From a virus, in IMG/VR virus record IMGVR_UViG_3300046004_001494, positions 1 to 42,591 of that record: DNA of 42,591 nt; one strand, given 5' to 3'. A model generated the notes under the pieces. The model did not search any database, was not told the origin of the DNA, and saw only the letters and a program-made list of their open reading frames with translations. How positions within the stretch are numbered: position 1 is the first letter of the stretch; every line of letters begins with the position of its first letter. The position numbers were made by a program, and so were the translations under genes. Positions 30,048 through 37,616 of the stretch are shown piece by piece.

Positions 30048-30839
30048 TTAGTTAATATATTCTTCTGCTAATTGCCATAATTCACCATTGAAATACATAT
30101 CTGCGGTGAAATTTTTTAAAGCTCGTACTTTACGTGTTTTTCTACCCTTATTGTAGCTAATCCCACCATTTACTAACTTCTCTTGCACTCTATTAAATAC
30201 TGCCCATAAATCTGAACCCATATCTAAGTTACGTTCAGCTAATAGTAATTCATCAGCATTTACTGTTATGTCTTGGTTTTTCCATCTGATTTGGGCTGCT
30301 CTTATAGCAAATTCAATTTGTTGCTCATCTGACAATGATACATCTCTGAATGAGTTGATTTTATTTACTAGATTAGGTAAATTTTCAATCATAACTAATA
30401 CTTGGGCACGCAATTGTTCAAACGTATAACCCGAATGACGAATTGCTACGTTACTAAATTCAGCATCAGCTACTACTAGACCATTAGAACATACCGTTCT
30501 ATATAATCCTACTCGTAAATGAAATGCATTTTTACCATCGTGTGAATTAGTTAATAACAATTCCGGAAACACATCATCATTATTAGCACCTTTAATAGTG
30601 ATGTTTTGATTTTGGAATCTAATAATGTGTTTTTGGAACCCTATTGACTTACGGGATCTAACTTCTTGGGCACTAACTGGTGTCCAACCCAACTCAATCA
30701 TATCCATTACTACCTGTGAGGTAGGGATATGAGTATAATTTTGGGATAAATGAGGCGCTACGGTAGTTGTGAACGCACTTGGGCAAACTGCTTGTACTTC
30801 GGGAAGCACCATGGGTATTCTTTGATTTGTAATTTTCAT
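30048..30839 (-). CDS. DUF932-family protein
   Basis: 263 residues. The pattern VVMDMIELGWTPVSAQEVRS, FPELLLTNSHDGKNAFHLRV and VGLYRTVCSNGLVV is characteristic of DUF932 (phage/plasmid-like TIGR03299 relatives), where a region 'NSHDG..A......R..C.NG' is conserved. Members are common on phages and plasmids; the biochemical role is unknown. Slightly shorter than typical 300-residue members. Promoter at 30867. Confidence 0.88.
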   Translation of the reverse strand: MKITNQRIPMVLPEVQAVCPSAFTTTVAPHLSQNYTHIPTSQVVMDMIELGWTPVSAQEVRSRKSIGFQKHIIRFQNQNITIKGANNDDVFPELLLTNSHDGKNAFHLRVGLYRTVCSNGLVVADAEFSNVAIRHSGYTFEQLRAQVLVMIENLPNLVNKINSFRDVSLSDEQQIEFAIRAAQIRWKNQDITVNADELLLAERNLDMGSDLWAVFNRVQEKLVNGGISYNKGRKTRKVRALKNFTADMYFNGELWQLAEEYIN

Positions 30840-30866
30840 AACCTTTATATGTTTTAAATTATGCTA

Positions 30867-30898
30867 TAAATTTACGATAGAGAAATCGCCTAACCAAG
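30867..30898 (-). promoter_or_regulatory. Promoter whose -33 box lies in a coding region
   Basis: CTTGG, 20 bases, TAAATTTATAGCAT. The CTTGG covers the last codons (Leu-Gly-stop) of the gene ending at 30890. Confidence 0.76.
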
Positions 30899-31099
30899 CT
30901 TTTCTCGCTCTTTTCTTTCTCTTTCTAACTTTAATGCTTTAGTTAAATATAAAATAGCATCCATATGCTCTTCCAACGCATGTTGTAAGTAATCTTCCAA
31001 ATCTAAATCAGTACGATCTAAATCAACACCATATTTTTTCTTTCCAAATTCAGCTCTATGTCTAAACTTACTAATGACGCTTGCTACTATACTATCCAT
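30890..31099 (-). CDS. Small helical protein, MazG-like resemblance
   Basis: 69 residues. KFRHRAEFGKKKYGVDLDRT then DLEDYLQHALEEHMDAILYL resembles phage proteins with an E-E-xx-D helix as in all-alpha NTP pyrophosphohydrolases, but it is too short for a complete MazG domain. Alternative: a conserved phage helical protein with no enzymatic role. Its stop codons overlap the next promoter. Confidence 0.72.
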   Translation of the reverse strand: MDSIVASVISKFRHRAEFGKKKYGVDLDRTDLDLEDYLQHALEEHMDAILYLTKALKLERERKEREKLG

Positions 31100-31289
31100 T
31101 GTATATGTTATGTTTTTTTAAATGCTTGAATACTTCACTTTGAATTACTTCTTTATATGCTTCAGGACATTTCTTATCACATAATTCAAATATGTAAGTC
31201 TCTAATTGAGTTATTTTACTGTTTGCCTTACCTAATTGAGCTTGTAGCTCTTCAATTTGACTATTTTTTAATGTAATTAAATCTCTCAT
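31092..31289 (-). CDS. Coiled-coil protein
   Basis: 65 residues, an almost continuous coiled coil (RDLITLKNSQIEELQAQLGK; SKITQLETYIFEL) with a C-terminal KCPEAYKEV helix. Overlaps neighbours by 8 and 4 bases. Family not recognised. Confidence 0.74.
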   Translation of the reverse strand: MRDLITLKNSQIEELQAQLGKANSKITQLETYIFELCDKKCPEAYKEVIQSEVFKHLKKHNIYNG

Positions 31290-31432
31290 TTTACGTCAGG
31301 TTGTGTTTTAGTATAATATCGTTTGGTGCTATTTTCTTTGTAACTCTCTTTAATAGGAGGATACATTGTAATAGGGTTTAAATTTAGTTCCCAAAACGGT
31401 TTTGTTGTTTTTTTCTTTGTTTCTGTTGCCAT
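31286..31432 (-). CDS. 48-residue basic protein
   Basis: MATETKKKTTKPFWELNLNP then ITMYPPIKESYKENSTKRYY; basic and probably unstructured at both ends. Start has the AAGGTTATG context, 4 bases after the upstream micropeptide's stop, and the end overlaps the next start in ATGA. Family not recognised. Confidence 0.72.
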   Translation of the reverse strand: MATETKKKTTKPFWELNLNPITMYPPIKESYKENSTKRYYTKTQPDVK

Positions 31433-31436
31433 AACC

Positions 31437-31529
31437 TTAAAATATTAAATTGTAAATTGTTGTCCATATTGCAATTGTAATGATCCCTAATGAGATCCAA
31501 ACTATTGCTTTTGTATAATCTTTTTTCAT
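31437..31529 (-). CDS. 30-residue membrane peptide
   Basis: MKKDYTKAIVWISLGIITIA followed by IWTTIYNLIF: a short basic head and one membrane helix. Starts 1 base after the stop of the gene upstream (31531) and ends 4 bases before the next ATG. Function unknown. Confidence 0.62.
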   Translation of the reverse strand: MKKDYTKAIVWISLGIITIAIWTTIYNLIF

Positions 31530-31530
31530 T

Positions 31531-31716
31531 TTATTTGAATTCTCGATGATGTGCATGGTCTCTTAGTCGTCCGGACATTTCCATATCTTTATACCTGTTA
31601 TAGAAATTATCTATAAGTCTATGTACTTTGTGGAAATGGTGGAATGTTTTACATGAATCTATTACTTTTTGAATCCACTTGTATACATCGTACTTGTTGT
31701 CTGTTAGTGCTGCCAT
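31531..31716 (-). CDS. Small hypothetical His-rich protein
   Basis: 61 residues: DKYDVYKWIQKVIDSCKTF-type start after MAALTDN, then HHFHKVHRLIDNFYNRYKDM and an end HAHHREFK. His clusters could bind metal, but a simple helical linker is as likely. Coupled upstream by a TAATG one-base overlap. Family not recognised. Confidence 0.74.
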   Translation of the reverse strand: MAALTDNKYDVYKWIQKVIDSCKTFHHFHKVHRLIDNFYNRYKDMEMSGRLRDHAHHREFK

Positions 31717-31934
31717 TACAATTTACTGAATTTTAGGTGTCGGGTTGCTTCTACTGCTTCTAAAAATTGTTTATGAGCGTTTTCTTGTGATGGTTTTTTT
31801 CCCGTCGGTGTTAATAATTCCTTTACCGCTCTTGCTTTACCTTCTTCACCCCAATAAATAAAATATCCATTATCTTTTGTTACTAATCTAATTTCATTAC
31901 CATTTACAATAACTGATGCTGTGAATTGTTCCAT
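31716..31934 (-). CDS. Small hypothetical protein
   Basis: 72 residues: EQFTASVIVNGNEIRLVTKD, then GYFIYWGEEGKARAVKELL, a beta-beta-beta-alpha arrangement, and a helical end. Family not recognised. Confidence 0.75.
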   Translation of the reverse strand: MEQFTASVIVNGNEIRLVTKDNGYFIYWGEEGKARAVKELLTPTGKKPSQENAHKQFLEAVEATRHLKFSKL

Positions 31935-31935
31935 T

Positions 31936-32280
31936 CTATAAATTGTTTAATACTGTATCCAGCATAGTTGTTTCGTTTTTAAATAATTTAGCTTCTAGGG
32001 CTTGTCTGTTTGCTTCAATATGAGCGTGGATATTTTCTATAACCATATCATATGCTTTTGGATGCAACGATTTACAAAAGGAGAATTTTGTATTTGTTAG
32101 TTGAATACCTGTATTTTGAAGTAAAATGTAATAATGTTTCTGTTCATTAATAAGAAAATATTTATCCGTTAGAGGTGTCATCCGTAACGATGTTTTAGGA
32201 TGCTCCAGCAATTTAGATATAATGTCTATGAATTGTTGCTCTTGAGATGTTGGTGTGTACTTAAAAAATCTTTTAAACAT
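31936..32280 (-). CDS. Hypothetical protein
   Basis: 114 residues from MFKRFFKYTP at 32280. The longer frame to 32346 crosses the promoter at 32304-32335 and cannot be fully transcribed from it. Soluble alpha/beta pattern (KYFLINEQKHYYILLQNTG; IENIHAHIEANRQALEAKL). Family not recognised. Confidence 0.76.
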   Translation of the reverse strand: MFKRFFKYTPTSQEQQFIDIISKLLEHPKTSLRMTPLTDKYFLINEQKHYYILLQNTGIQLTNTKFSFCKSLHPKAYDMVIENIHAHIEANRQALEAKLFKNETTMLDTVLNNL

Positions 32281-32303
32281 AACTTTTATTTTTAACTTTG
32301 ATA

Positions 32304-32335
32304 TAAAATTACGAAGAAAGGCTCGTGTAAACAAG
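32304..32335 (-). promoter_or_regulatory. Promoter with -33 box in a terminator arm
   Basis: CTTG, 20 bases, TAATTTTATA. The CTTG is within the 5' arm of the nine-pair hairpin at 32317-32340; the rest of the hairpin and its T-rich tail fill the spacer. Confidence 0.85.
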
Positions 32336-32340
32336 CCTTT
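32317..32340 (-). terminator. Terminator nested in promoter
   Basis: AAAGGCTTG-TTTACA-CGAGCCTTT then CTTCG on the minus strand, 11 bases after the RNA ligase stop. Confidence 0.85.
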
Positions 32341-32351
32341 TATCAATTATT

Positions 32352-33497
32352 TTAATGTGAATCTCCTACATCATTCTTCTCTCCGTAGATCAAATAGTCG
32401 GGATTGATTACCTTTGCTACTTTCTTTCTATCACCTGATGAATGTTTAATTACAATTCCTTCATGTGGTACTTTTGTTCCTTCAATGAAGTTGTTAAATG
32501 TAAACCTATCCTGTACTTCTTGATTCCAAAGTCCAAAATAAAGTACTTCAATATAAGGTAAGTCTAGTGAATGAAATGTACCGAAAGTACCAGCTGGTGA
32601 GTTGTAAGCACCTCTAATAGTTGTATCAAATCCTATAAATCTAATATCATCTAATCCATAGTCATAGTTCTTTTGAATACCTGCTCCATAAATTTCTCCA
32701 TAGATTACAAATCCACTTCCAATATCTACAAGACTAGCTACTCCATTTTTAACTTCATCCCAAAGCTTAGCTTTAATATCATACTTCTCAGCTATTGTTT
32801 TCCAAACATCTTCAGAATAAAATCCTTGAGAGTCAGATCCTTTCTCACAATTATGTGAACCGTAAATGTATTCATAGTCAATCCACTTATCAGCTAGTCT
32901 AAAGAATTTTTTTACTTTATCCCAGAATGACAATTTAGATTTTTTTACAATACCGTATCTAGCATTTGTACCATGAATCTTACGAGAAATCTCTACTGTA
33001 TCTTCTGGTGTAAACATTCCTTCAACGTTTTTAAGGTTTGGGAATTTGTAATAGATATGGAAGTTCTGATTGTCTCTCCATTTAATCTTTCTACCTGAAG
33101 CAAGTTGAATTTGTTTAACTGGTGGTTCGTATTTGATAATTCCTAAGAACTCCATACAGTCGCTTCCTTCTTTCAAATCAAAGTCACCCATAGTGGTTTT
33201 ACCACTAAGGTATTTCATTGGAATGATTAAACATTCAGAATAAACTCCTCTTAGTTTTACAGTTCTTACTCTACCTCCTTTTCTTAGGTAAGAAGTAACT
33301 CCCATTTCTTCAGAAAGTTTTTCTGGTATAACTGCATCAGTAGTTGCAATGATTGTCTCATCACCTACTTTAAATTCTCCTTTTCTAGTGATAGCATTCC
33401 ATCCACCTGCGATTACAAGTTCGATGTTATCAGCACCTTCGATTGCTTTTACTTCATTTATTTTTGCTATAAAGCAAACTGAATTATTGTTTTCCAT
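32352..33497 (-). CDS. RNA ligase, DraRnl/Rnl5 type
   Basis: 381 residues. Residues 1-120 form an N-terminal OB-like module (VKAIEGADNIELVIAGGWNA; TTDAVIPE) as in Deinococcus RNA ligase. The adenylyltransferase follows: motif I K173-IHG (lysine that takes AMP), motif III YIYGSHN (210-216), motif IV FVIYGEIYG (263-271), motif V EGIVIK (346-351). Such ligases seal 3'-OH/5'-phosphate nicks in RNA. It is the last gene of a repair operon with a kinase and phosphatases and probably repairs cleaved tRNA or mRNA. No motif is missing. Confidence 0.92.
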   Translation of the reverse strand: MENNNSVCFIAKINEVKAIEGADNIELVIAGGWNAITRKGEFKVGDETIIATTDAVIPEKLSEEMGVTSYLRKGGRVRTVKLRGVYSECLIIPMKYLSGKTTMGDFDLKEGSDCMEFLGIIKYEPPVKQIQLASGRKIKWRDNQNFHIYYKFPNLKNVEGMFTPEDTVEISRKIHGTNARYGIVKKSKLSFWDKVKKFFRLADKWIDYEYIYGSHNCEKGSDSQGFYSEDVWKTIAEKYDIKAKLWDEVKNGVASLVDIGSGFVIYGEIYGAGIQKNYDYGLDDIRFIGFDTTIRGAYNSPAGTFGTFHSLDLPYIEVLYFGLWNQEVQDRFTFNNFIEGTKVPHEGIVIKHSSGDRKKVAKVINPDYLIYGEKNDVGDSH

Positions 33498-33500
33498 TTT

Positions 33501-33884
33501 TTATAATTTTATTTCAAATCTATCTTTCATTTGTACTAATTTCTCTTCTGGTACTCCATGCTCATTTACTCCTCCATGTCTATTTTCTACAATCAAAGAA
33601 TAAACTCTGTATCCGTACTTTTCTGCTAAGTCAAAGTAGTAGTCCATTTCCCAAGTCTGAGTAAATGTATTTGATACTATTATTTTCTTAACATCATTTG
33701 TCATCCAAACTTTCGCAGTATTTTGACACCAAGCATGTGCATCTTTTAATTTAGAGGCATCAAATTCATACTTACCATTATATGTAAAATATTGGTCTGC
33801 TTCTATAGTCATATTTCCTAATGATTCTGCCAATGTTGATTTTCCTGATCCAGGTAATCCTCTTAATAAAAATAACTCTTTCAT
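33501..33884 (-). CDS. Polynucleotide kinase-like P-loop protein
   Basis: 127 residues with P-loop GLPGSGKST (9-17), an Asp near residue 30 (IEADQYF) that fits the general-base position, and the ending NEHGVPEEKLVQMKDRFE of NEDD4BP2-like/Pnk kinases. It lacks a fused phosphatase, which is encoded separately nearby. Expected reaction: ATP-dependent 5' phosphorylation of RNA ends before ligation. It starts 3 bases after the membrane gene and ends 3 bases before the ligase. Confidence 0.87.
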   Translation of the reverse strand: MKELFLLRGLPGSGKSTLAESLGNMTIEADQYFTYNGKYEFDASKLKDAHAWCQNTAKVWMTNDVKKIIVSNTFTQTWEMDYYFDLAEKYGYRVYSLIVENRHGGVNEHGVPEEKLVQMKDRFEIKL

Positions 33885-33887
33885 ATC

Positions 33888-34154
33888 TTATATTTTTATA
33901 ATATTAACTACTAATGCTCCAAGAGCGTAACCTAATGCTAAAGCAAAAGCCATTCTTATACGTTCATTCCAAAATTTAGATTCTACCATATAACCTGCAA
34001 ATGGTAAAGCTAAAAACGGGCCAATAAAAGCAAAGAATACCATCCCCATTGTATTGGCTTCTGCTGTAAAGCGAATATAGAACGTTGAACAAATCTCTAT
34101 AATTAAAGCACTTGTAAAAATTATTCCATATTTTATATTAGATTCTTTGCTCAT
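33888..34154 (-). CDS. Three-helix membrane protein in the repair operon
   Basis: 88 residues: YGIIFTSALIIEICSTFYI, MGMVFFAFIGPFLALPFAGY and MAFALALGYALGALVVNII. The start lies inside the 3' end of the phosphoesterase gene (17-base overlap). It could tether the operon's products to the membrane or be unrelated. Family not recognised. Confidence 0.76.
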   Translation of the reverse strand: MSKESNIKYGIIFTSALIIEICSTFYIRFTAEANTMGMVFFAFIGPFLALPFAGYMVESKFWNERIRMAFALALGYALGALVVNIIKI

Positions 34155-34788
34155 GGTGATCCTTTGGTAAGGCTAATTTTTTAATTGGACGATCTTTCAT
34201 TATCGATAATATCTCATTCATTGATAAAGGCTCTAAACCGTTTCCATCTACTCCAACATCCATTGCTTTACCATCTGCTAATCTTAGATGTGGTGGTAGA
34301 TGAACGTGACCATGTAAGTGAATTACTCCTTGGTTCATATCATGCCAGGACGCAATTGGATAGTGCATACAAACGAAAGTAAACTTTTCAGTTGTTGCTT
34401 TATTGATTGGTCTTTTTACTTCTAATCTCAAGTAGTTTTGTACTGAAGAAAATAATGATTGGATACCTTCTTTGTTTCTTTCAATGTGGTGATCGTGATT
34501 TCCAAATATCAAGTGAATATTTTTACAAAGTATTCTATCTCTAAATTCTTGTACTTTATCAAATCCTCCAAATGACCAATCTCCTAAGTGAATTAAGATA
34601 TCATCTTCACCAACCATACAATTAATGTTATTAATTAGAGTAGCATTCATATGATCAAGTGAATTGAATGTACGAGCGTATCCATCGTTCACAGACCAGT
34701 TTGTAGTAGCACTACAAATGTTTGAGTGAGCGTAATGTGTGTCTGATGTGAAGAACAATCTTTGTCCTTTTTCTAATGTAATTCTCAT
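34138..34788 (-). CDS. Calcineurin-like metallophosphoesterase
   Basis: 216 residues with the five metal-binding blocks in order: SDTHYAHSNI near residue 15, HLGDW near 67, FGNHDHHIE near 95, MHYPIA near 141 and HGHVH near 158. It is a phosphomonoesterase or phosphodiesterase; in this context it may process 2',3'-cyclic or 3' phosphate ends. First gene of the operon from the promoter at 34813; start has AAGGTTATG. Confidence 0.88.
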   Translation of the reverse strand: MRITLEKGQRLFFTSDTHYAHSNICSATTNWSVNDGYARTFNSLDHMNATLINNINCMVGEDDILIHLGDWSFGGFDKVQEFRDRILCKNIHLIFGNHDHHIERNKEGIQSLFSSVQNYLRLEVKRPINKATTEKFTFVCMHYPIASWHDMNQGVIHLHGHVHLPPHLRLADGKAMDVGVDGNGLEPLSMNEILSIMKDRPIKKLALPKDHHEQRI

Positions 34789-34812
34789 AACCTTATATTT
34801 TTAAATCTTTTA

Positions 34813-34844
34813 TAAAATTACAACCTATATACTTATAAGCCTAA
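34813..34844 (-). promoter_or_regulatory. Promoter, TTAG-N20-TAATTTTA
   Basis: TTAGG, 20 bases, TAATTTTATAAAAG, right after the stop of the gene at 34847. Confidence 0.72.
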
Positions 34845-34846
34845 TT

Positions 34847-35563
34847 TTAAATGAAATTTATTGTATTTGTTTCTTTATCCCAATCAAACGTCATTGGTTT
34901 TTGAGTGTATTCGTAAGCCTCGTCCAATACTGATGCATTGAAGAAGTGAGTACCATCTTTAAACTCATAACCATATCCTGAATGAATGTGACCACAGATG
35001 TGAATTTTTGGTTTTACGACTTCAATTCTTTGAGCTAATAACTCGCATCCTAATCCGTCCCAAGGTCTTCCTGCTACTGTATCTAAAGTTCCAAATGCAG
35101 GACCATGTGTGATAAGAATGTCTGTGTTGTTAGGAATACCTTCCCACTTACCTGCTATTTCAATTCCATTTTTTGGTAAATTGAATGCCCAAGAATAGAA
35201 TTCCGGTTGCCAAGGTGATCCGTAAATGCGAATGTTATTTTCAGGCATATCTCCATTTGGACCATCTCCATACAAAACTAACTCAGCATCTTGAAGGTAA
35301 TCGATTAGCGGATAATCTTTTAAGTATCCTTCTACTTCATGTGGTTCATTTTCAAATAAACGATCGTGATTACCTGCTATGAATACTTTATCTTCATATT
35401 GTTTCAATGATTGAAACCAGGTACAGAAACTATGAATATCATGTTTATTATACCCTGAGTTCATTAAATCTCCAGCATGGAGTAATAAATCTCCACCTGG
35501 TAGATCTTCCATAGGAATTAATCCATGTCTTGTATGTGTGTCTGATAATACTGTTATTCTCAC
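34847..35563 (-). CDS. Second metallophosphoesterase, MPPED-like
   Basis: 238 residues. SDTHTRHG at residue 7, LLLHAGDLMN, FIAGNHDRLF, ITHGPAFG and ICGHIHSGYG are the conserved blocks, and the arrangement with 'GSPWQPEF' in the centre is that of the MPPED1/2-like family. The start is GTG at 35563, one base after the upstream stop. Likely a cyclic nucleotide or RNA-end phosphodiesterase; substrate inferred from context. Confidence 0.88.
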   Translation of the reverse strand: MRITVLSDTHTRHGLIPMEDLPGGDLLLHAGDLMNSGYNKHDIHSFCTWFQSLKQYEDKVFIAGNHDRLFENEPHEVEGYLKDYPLIDYLQDAELVLYGDGPNGDMPENNIRIYGSPWQPEFYSWAFNLPKNGIEIAGKWEGIPNNTDILITHGPAFGTLDTVAGRPWDGLGCELLAQRIEVVKPKIHICGHIHSGYGYEFKDGTHFFNASVLDEAYEYTQKPMTFDWDKETNTINFI

Positions 35564-35564
35564 T

Positions 35565-35657
35565 TTATTCTGATCCTTTTTTTATTAAATAATACCACAA
35601 CCAAATAAATTTTGGTCTTATAAATTCATACCCTACCCAAATTAGAAAATATTTCAT
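35565..35657 (-). CDS. 30-residue hydrophobic peptide
   Basis: MKYFLIWVGYEFIRPKFIWL then WYYLIKKGSE. Start 1 base after the HAD stop and end 1 base before the GTG of the next gene, so it fills the gap exactly. Trp/Tyr-rich, probably membrane-associated. Function unknown. Confidence 0.6.
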   Translation of the reverse strand: MKYFLIWVGYEFIRPKFIWLWYYLIKKGSE

Positions 35658-35658
35658 T

Positions 35659-36210
35659 TTATTCTAAATATTGTAGTATTTGTTCTTTTATTCCTGACTG
35701 TTTTATTCCTTCAGTTGAACGAGGAGTTAAAACAAAATTCTCTAATCCATAACCTCCATTAAATTGTAGACTCATGTTTAAATCATCAATAGCTACCCAT
35801 TTATCAACTTGATTATTTTCTAACCATTCTTGGATTTCTAAGATTCTAATTTTCTCCAACCACCTTTTATACCAAAATAATTGAAAAGCACTATCATCAA
35901 AGTTTTTCAATAACGGAGTAAGTGCTATTGGTTTTTTTATTATCCCTTGTGATAAATAAAACTCTCCTAATTCCTCTAATGTAGCCCATGTTCTCCAATC
36001 TGAGGATATTACTATTTCTGCTCCTGTTTCTTCTAGGATTTGATTTAGTACTTTAATTGCTTTTTGGTCAAAGTTATCAAAACGAAGTTCAACAGGTAGA
36101 TCTTTGTCAGCAACAGTTTTAGCTATGCTTTTTGTCTGCTTTTTAAATCTACTACCCCAATTATTGGCTAGGCAGATTACTCCGTCATTATCTAGAAATA
36201 TTACTTTCAT
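35659..36210 (-). CDS. HAD phosphatase of RNA-repair type
   Basis: 183 residues. HAD motif I is FLDNDGV (Asp7, Asp9), motif II VISSDWR near residue 70, and motif III/IV the acidic KWVAIDDLNM near residue 140. The segment order fits the 'HAD domain in Swiss Army Knife RNA repair proteins'. Expected to remove 3' phosphates (or 2',3'-cyclic) from RNA ends so ligase can act. Overlaps the receiver-domain gene by ATGA. Confidence 0.86.
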   Translation of the reverse strand: MKVIFLDNDGVICLANNWGSRFKKQTKSIAKTVADKDLPVELRFDNFDQKAIKVLNQILEETGAEIVISSDWRTWATLEELGEFYLSQGIIKKPIALTPLLKNFDDSAFQLFWYKRWLEKIRILEIQEWLENNQVDKWVAIDDLNMSLQFNGGYGLENFVLTPRSTEGIKQSGIKEQILQYLE

Positions 36211-36617
36211 ACTGTATGTTCAATTTGTACTCTTACACAGTTTTGAGGTAATCTATGAATATGCCTGTAGTTGTTTATATATCCCATCATATTTGCACTA
36301 CCAACGGCATTTGCCGAATGTATTACAACATCAACAACACAAGCTCCATCCAACCATTGATTAACCAACCATTTTGTGCAATCCATTCCAGTCTTCTCTG
36401 TAATATTATCATAATTTAATTCGTAATTATGGTAAACATTCTTATGCCATTCAGCCATTGCTGAATCACCTAAATCGTGATCTAAAGAGATTACATCTAT
36501 GTTTTCCAACCTAATATAAGTAACAGTATCAACAAATTGTTCGTAGTTTCTTACTACAGTCCAAGATGGATCAACTGGTGTTCTTACATCATCTAAGTAT
36601 ATTTTAATCTTGCTCAT
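36207..36617 (-). CDS. Cyclic-phosphate-processing receiver-domain protein (cREC)
   Basis: 136 residues from MSKIKIYLDDVRTP at 36617; an upstream lysine-rich extension is the other frame of the preceding gene. Blocks: YLDDVRTP, WTVVRNYEQFV, ISLDHDLG near residue 60, GMDCTKWLVNQW, then VIHSANAVGSANMMGYI. These are the conserved features of the cREC family described in RNA-repair and conflict systems, thought to process cyclic-phosphate RNA ends. It sits directly before the HAD phosphatase, which supports that role. Confidence 0.87.
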   Translation of the reverse strand: MSKIKIYLDDVRTPVDPSWTVVRNYEQFVDTVTYIRLENIDVISLDHDLGDSAMAEWHKNVYHNYELNYDNITEKTGMDCTKWLVNQWLDGACVVDVVIHSANAVGSANMMGYINNYRHIHRLPQNCVRVQIEHTV

Positions 36618-36759
36618 CTTTTTCTTTTTTTTCTTCGTCTTCTCCAAACAATTCTTCTCCTTTATAGTCAGGATAATTTTTATTCATAGAATCAATCCCT
36701 TCTACCCATACTGCGACTGCAACTAGCAGTCCCATTATACCACATACTAATCCCACCAT
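36604..36759 (-). CDS. 51-residue single-helix membrane protein
   Basis: VGLVCGIMGLLVAVAVWVEG is one membrane helix, followed by an acidic/basic tail (EELFGEDEEKKEKDEQD). The ATG lies in the 3' end of the upstream gene (13-base overlap), and the tail overlaps the cREC start by 14 bases. Function unknown. Confidence 0.7.
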   Translation of the reverse strand: MVGLVCGIMGLLVAVAVWVEGIDSMNKNYPDYKGEELFGEDEEKKEKDEQD

Positions 36760-37364
36760 CCTTCTATATTTTCTTCCATTATTTTAAATAGCAATTTTCT
36801 TGCTCGATCGTGATTCAAATGTGCAATATTCATTGCTATAACTCTTTTCATATCAGCTTCATTTTTACCATCCAAAGTAAATACTCCTTCACCTTTTAAT
36901 ACCTTTTTATAAACTAAAGGATATTTAGCAAAATAATCATCATACTTTTCCCATACCTCTTCCGAATTATATAAAGAATTTCCTGGTCTGTCTTCAACAT
37001 CTGTAAACCATACTCTGTCTTTATGATAATCCATGTACTCCATTGTATAGTCTTCTTCTTGTACTTTTTTAATCAACTTAACACATAGTCTCATTCTACG
37101 AGCATCTTGTTGTGCTCTAGTATGAAAATCTCTTCTACCAATATAATTGGCTTGTGCTGTTAATTTATGCTGTAGTATTTCAAAAATATAATGTCCATCC
37201 CAATCTCTATCTTTCCAGATAACTGGAAACCAGTACCAAATGTTTTTTACTCCTTGTTTAAAGTACTTATAGTAATACTTTCCGTCATGTTCCCACCAAA
37301 GATATATTCTTCTAAAGAAGTTTGGTCTTGGTCTGTTGCTTAATTCTTCAAAAAAATCTTCCAT
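36747..37364 (-). CDS. Conserved phage protein, Trp/Tyr-rich
   Basis: 205 residues. The block WYWFPVIWKDRDWDGHYIFE, then LQHKLTAQANYIGRR and a conserved Arg-rich helix, is a family I have seen in T4-type marine phages with no known function. Strongly charged with many Trp, Tyr and His; soluble. It may bind RNA or nucleotides, but this is a guess. TAATG overlap with the membrane gene upstream. Confidence 0.8.
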   Translation of the reverse strand: MEDFFEELSNRPRPNFFRRIYLWWEHDGKYYYKYFKQGVKNIWYWFPVIWKDRDWDGHYIFEILQHKLTAQANYIGRRDFHTRAQQDARRMRLCVKLIKKVQEEDYTMEYMDYHKDRVWFTDVEDRPGNSLYNSEEVWEKYDDYFAKYPLVYKKVLKGEGVFTLDGKNEADMKRVIAMNIAHLNHDRARKLLFKIMEENIEGWWD

Positions 37365-37483
37365 TAATACTCTTCTTTAATATATTTGTAAATCATATAA
37401 CCTCCTGCTACTATTATAATAACTACCCCTAAGGTAGTTGATGTCATTAGCGTTACTGCTAAAAATTCTAAATATGTTTCCAT
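37364..37483 (-). CDS. 39-residue membrane peptide
   Basis: METYLEFLAVTLMTSTTLGV then VIIIVAGGYMIYKYIKEEY: one or two membrane helices and a charged tail. Start 1 base after the upstream stop; end overlaps the next start by one base. Part of the operon leading to the repair genes. Confidence 0.65.
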   Translation of the reverse strand: METYLEFLAVTLMTSTTLGVVIIIVAGGYMIYKYIKEEY

Positions 37484-37484
37484 G

Positions 37485-37562
37485 TTATCTTAAATTTACT
37501 ACAATAATCATTAGTATTAGCATTGCTACAAATGTAATTGCAAATGTTTTAATCTGTTTCAT
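37485..37562 (-). CDS. 25-residue membrane peptide
   Basis: MKQIKTFAITFVAMLILMII then VVNLR. Basic head, single membrane helix. First reading frame after the promoter at 37580, with an AAGTTATG start context. Function unknown. Confidence 0.6.
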   Translation of the reverse strand: MKQIKTFAITFVAMLILMIIVVNLR

Positions 37563-37579
37563 AACTTTTAAATTTTTTA

Positions 37580-37611
37580 TAAATATACAAATAAAAGCCT
37601 GCATAAGCAAG
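37580..37611 (-). promoter_or_regulatory. Promoter with -33 box in a terminator arm
   Basis: CTTG, 20 bases, TATATTTATA. The CTTG and the spacer hold the nine-pair terminator at 37593-37616. This also contains the late-type box TATATTTATA, so it could respond to both sigma factors. Confidence 0.82.
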
Positions 37612-37616
37612 CTTTT
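37593..37616 (-). terminator. Terminator nested in promoter
   Basis: AAAAGCTTG-CTTATG-CAGGCTTTT then ATTTG on the minus strand; ends the transcript carrying the structured stretch at 37617-37949. Confidence 0.85.
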
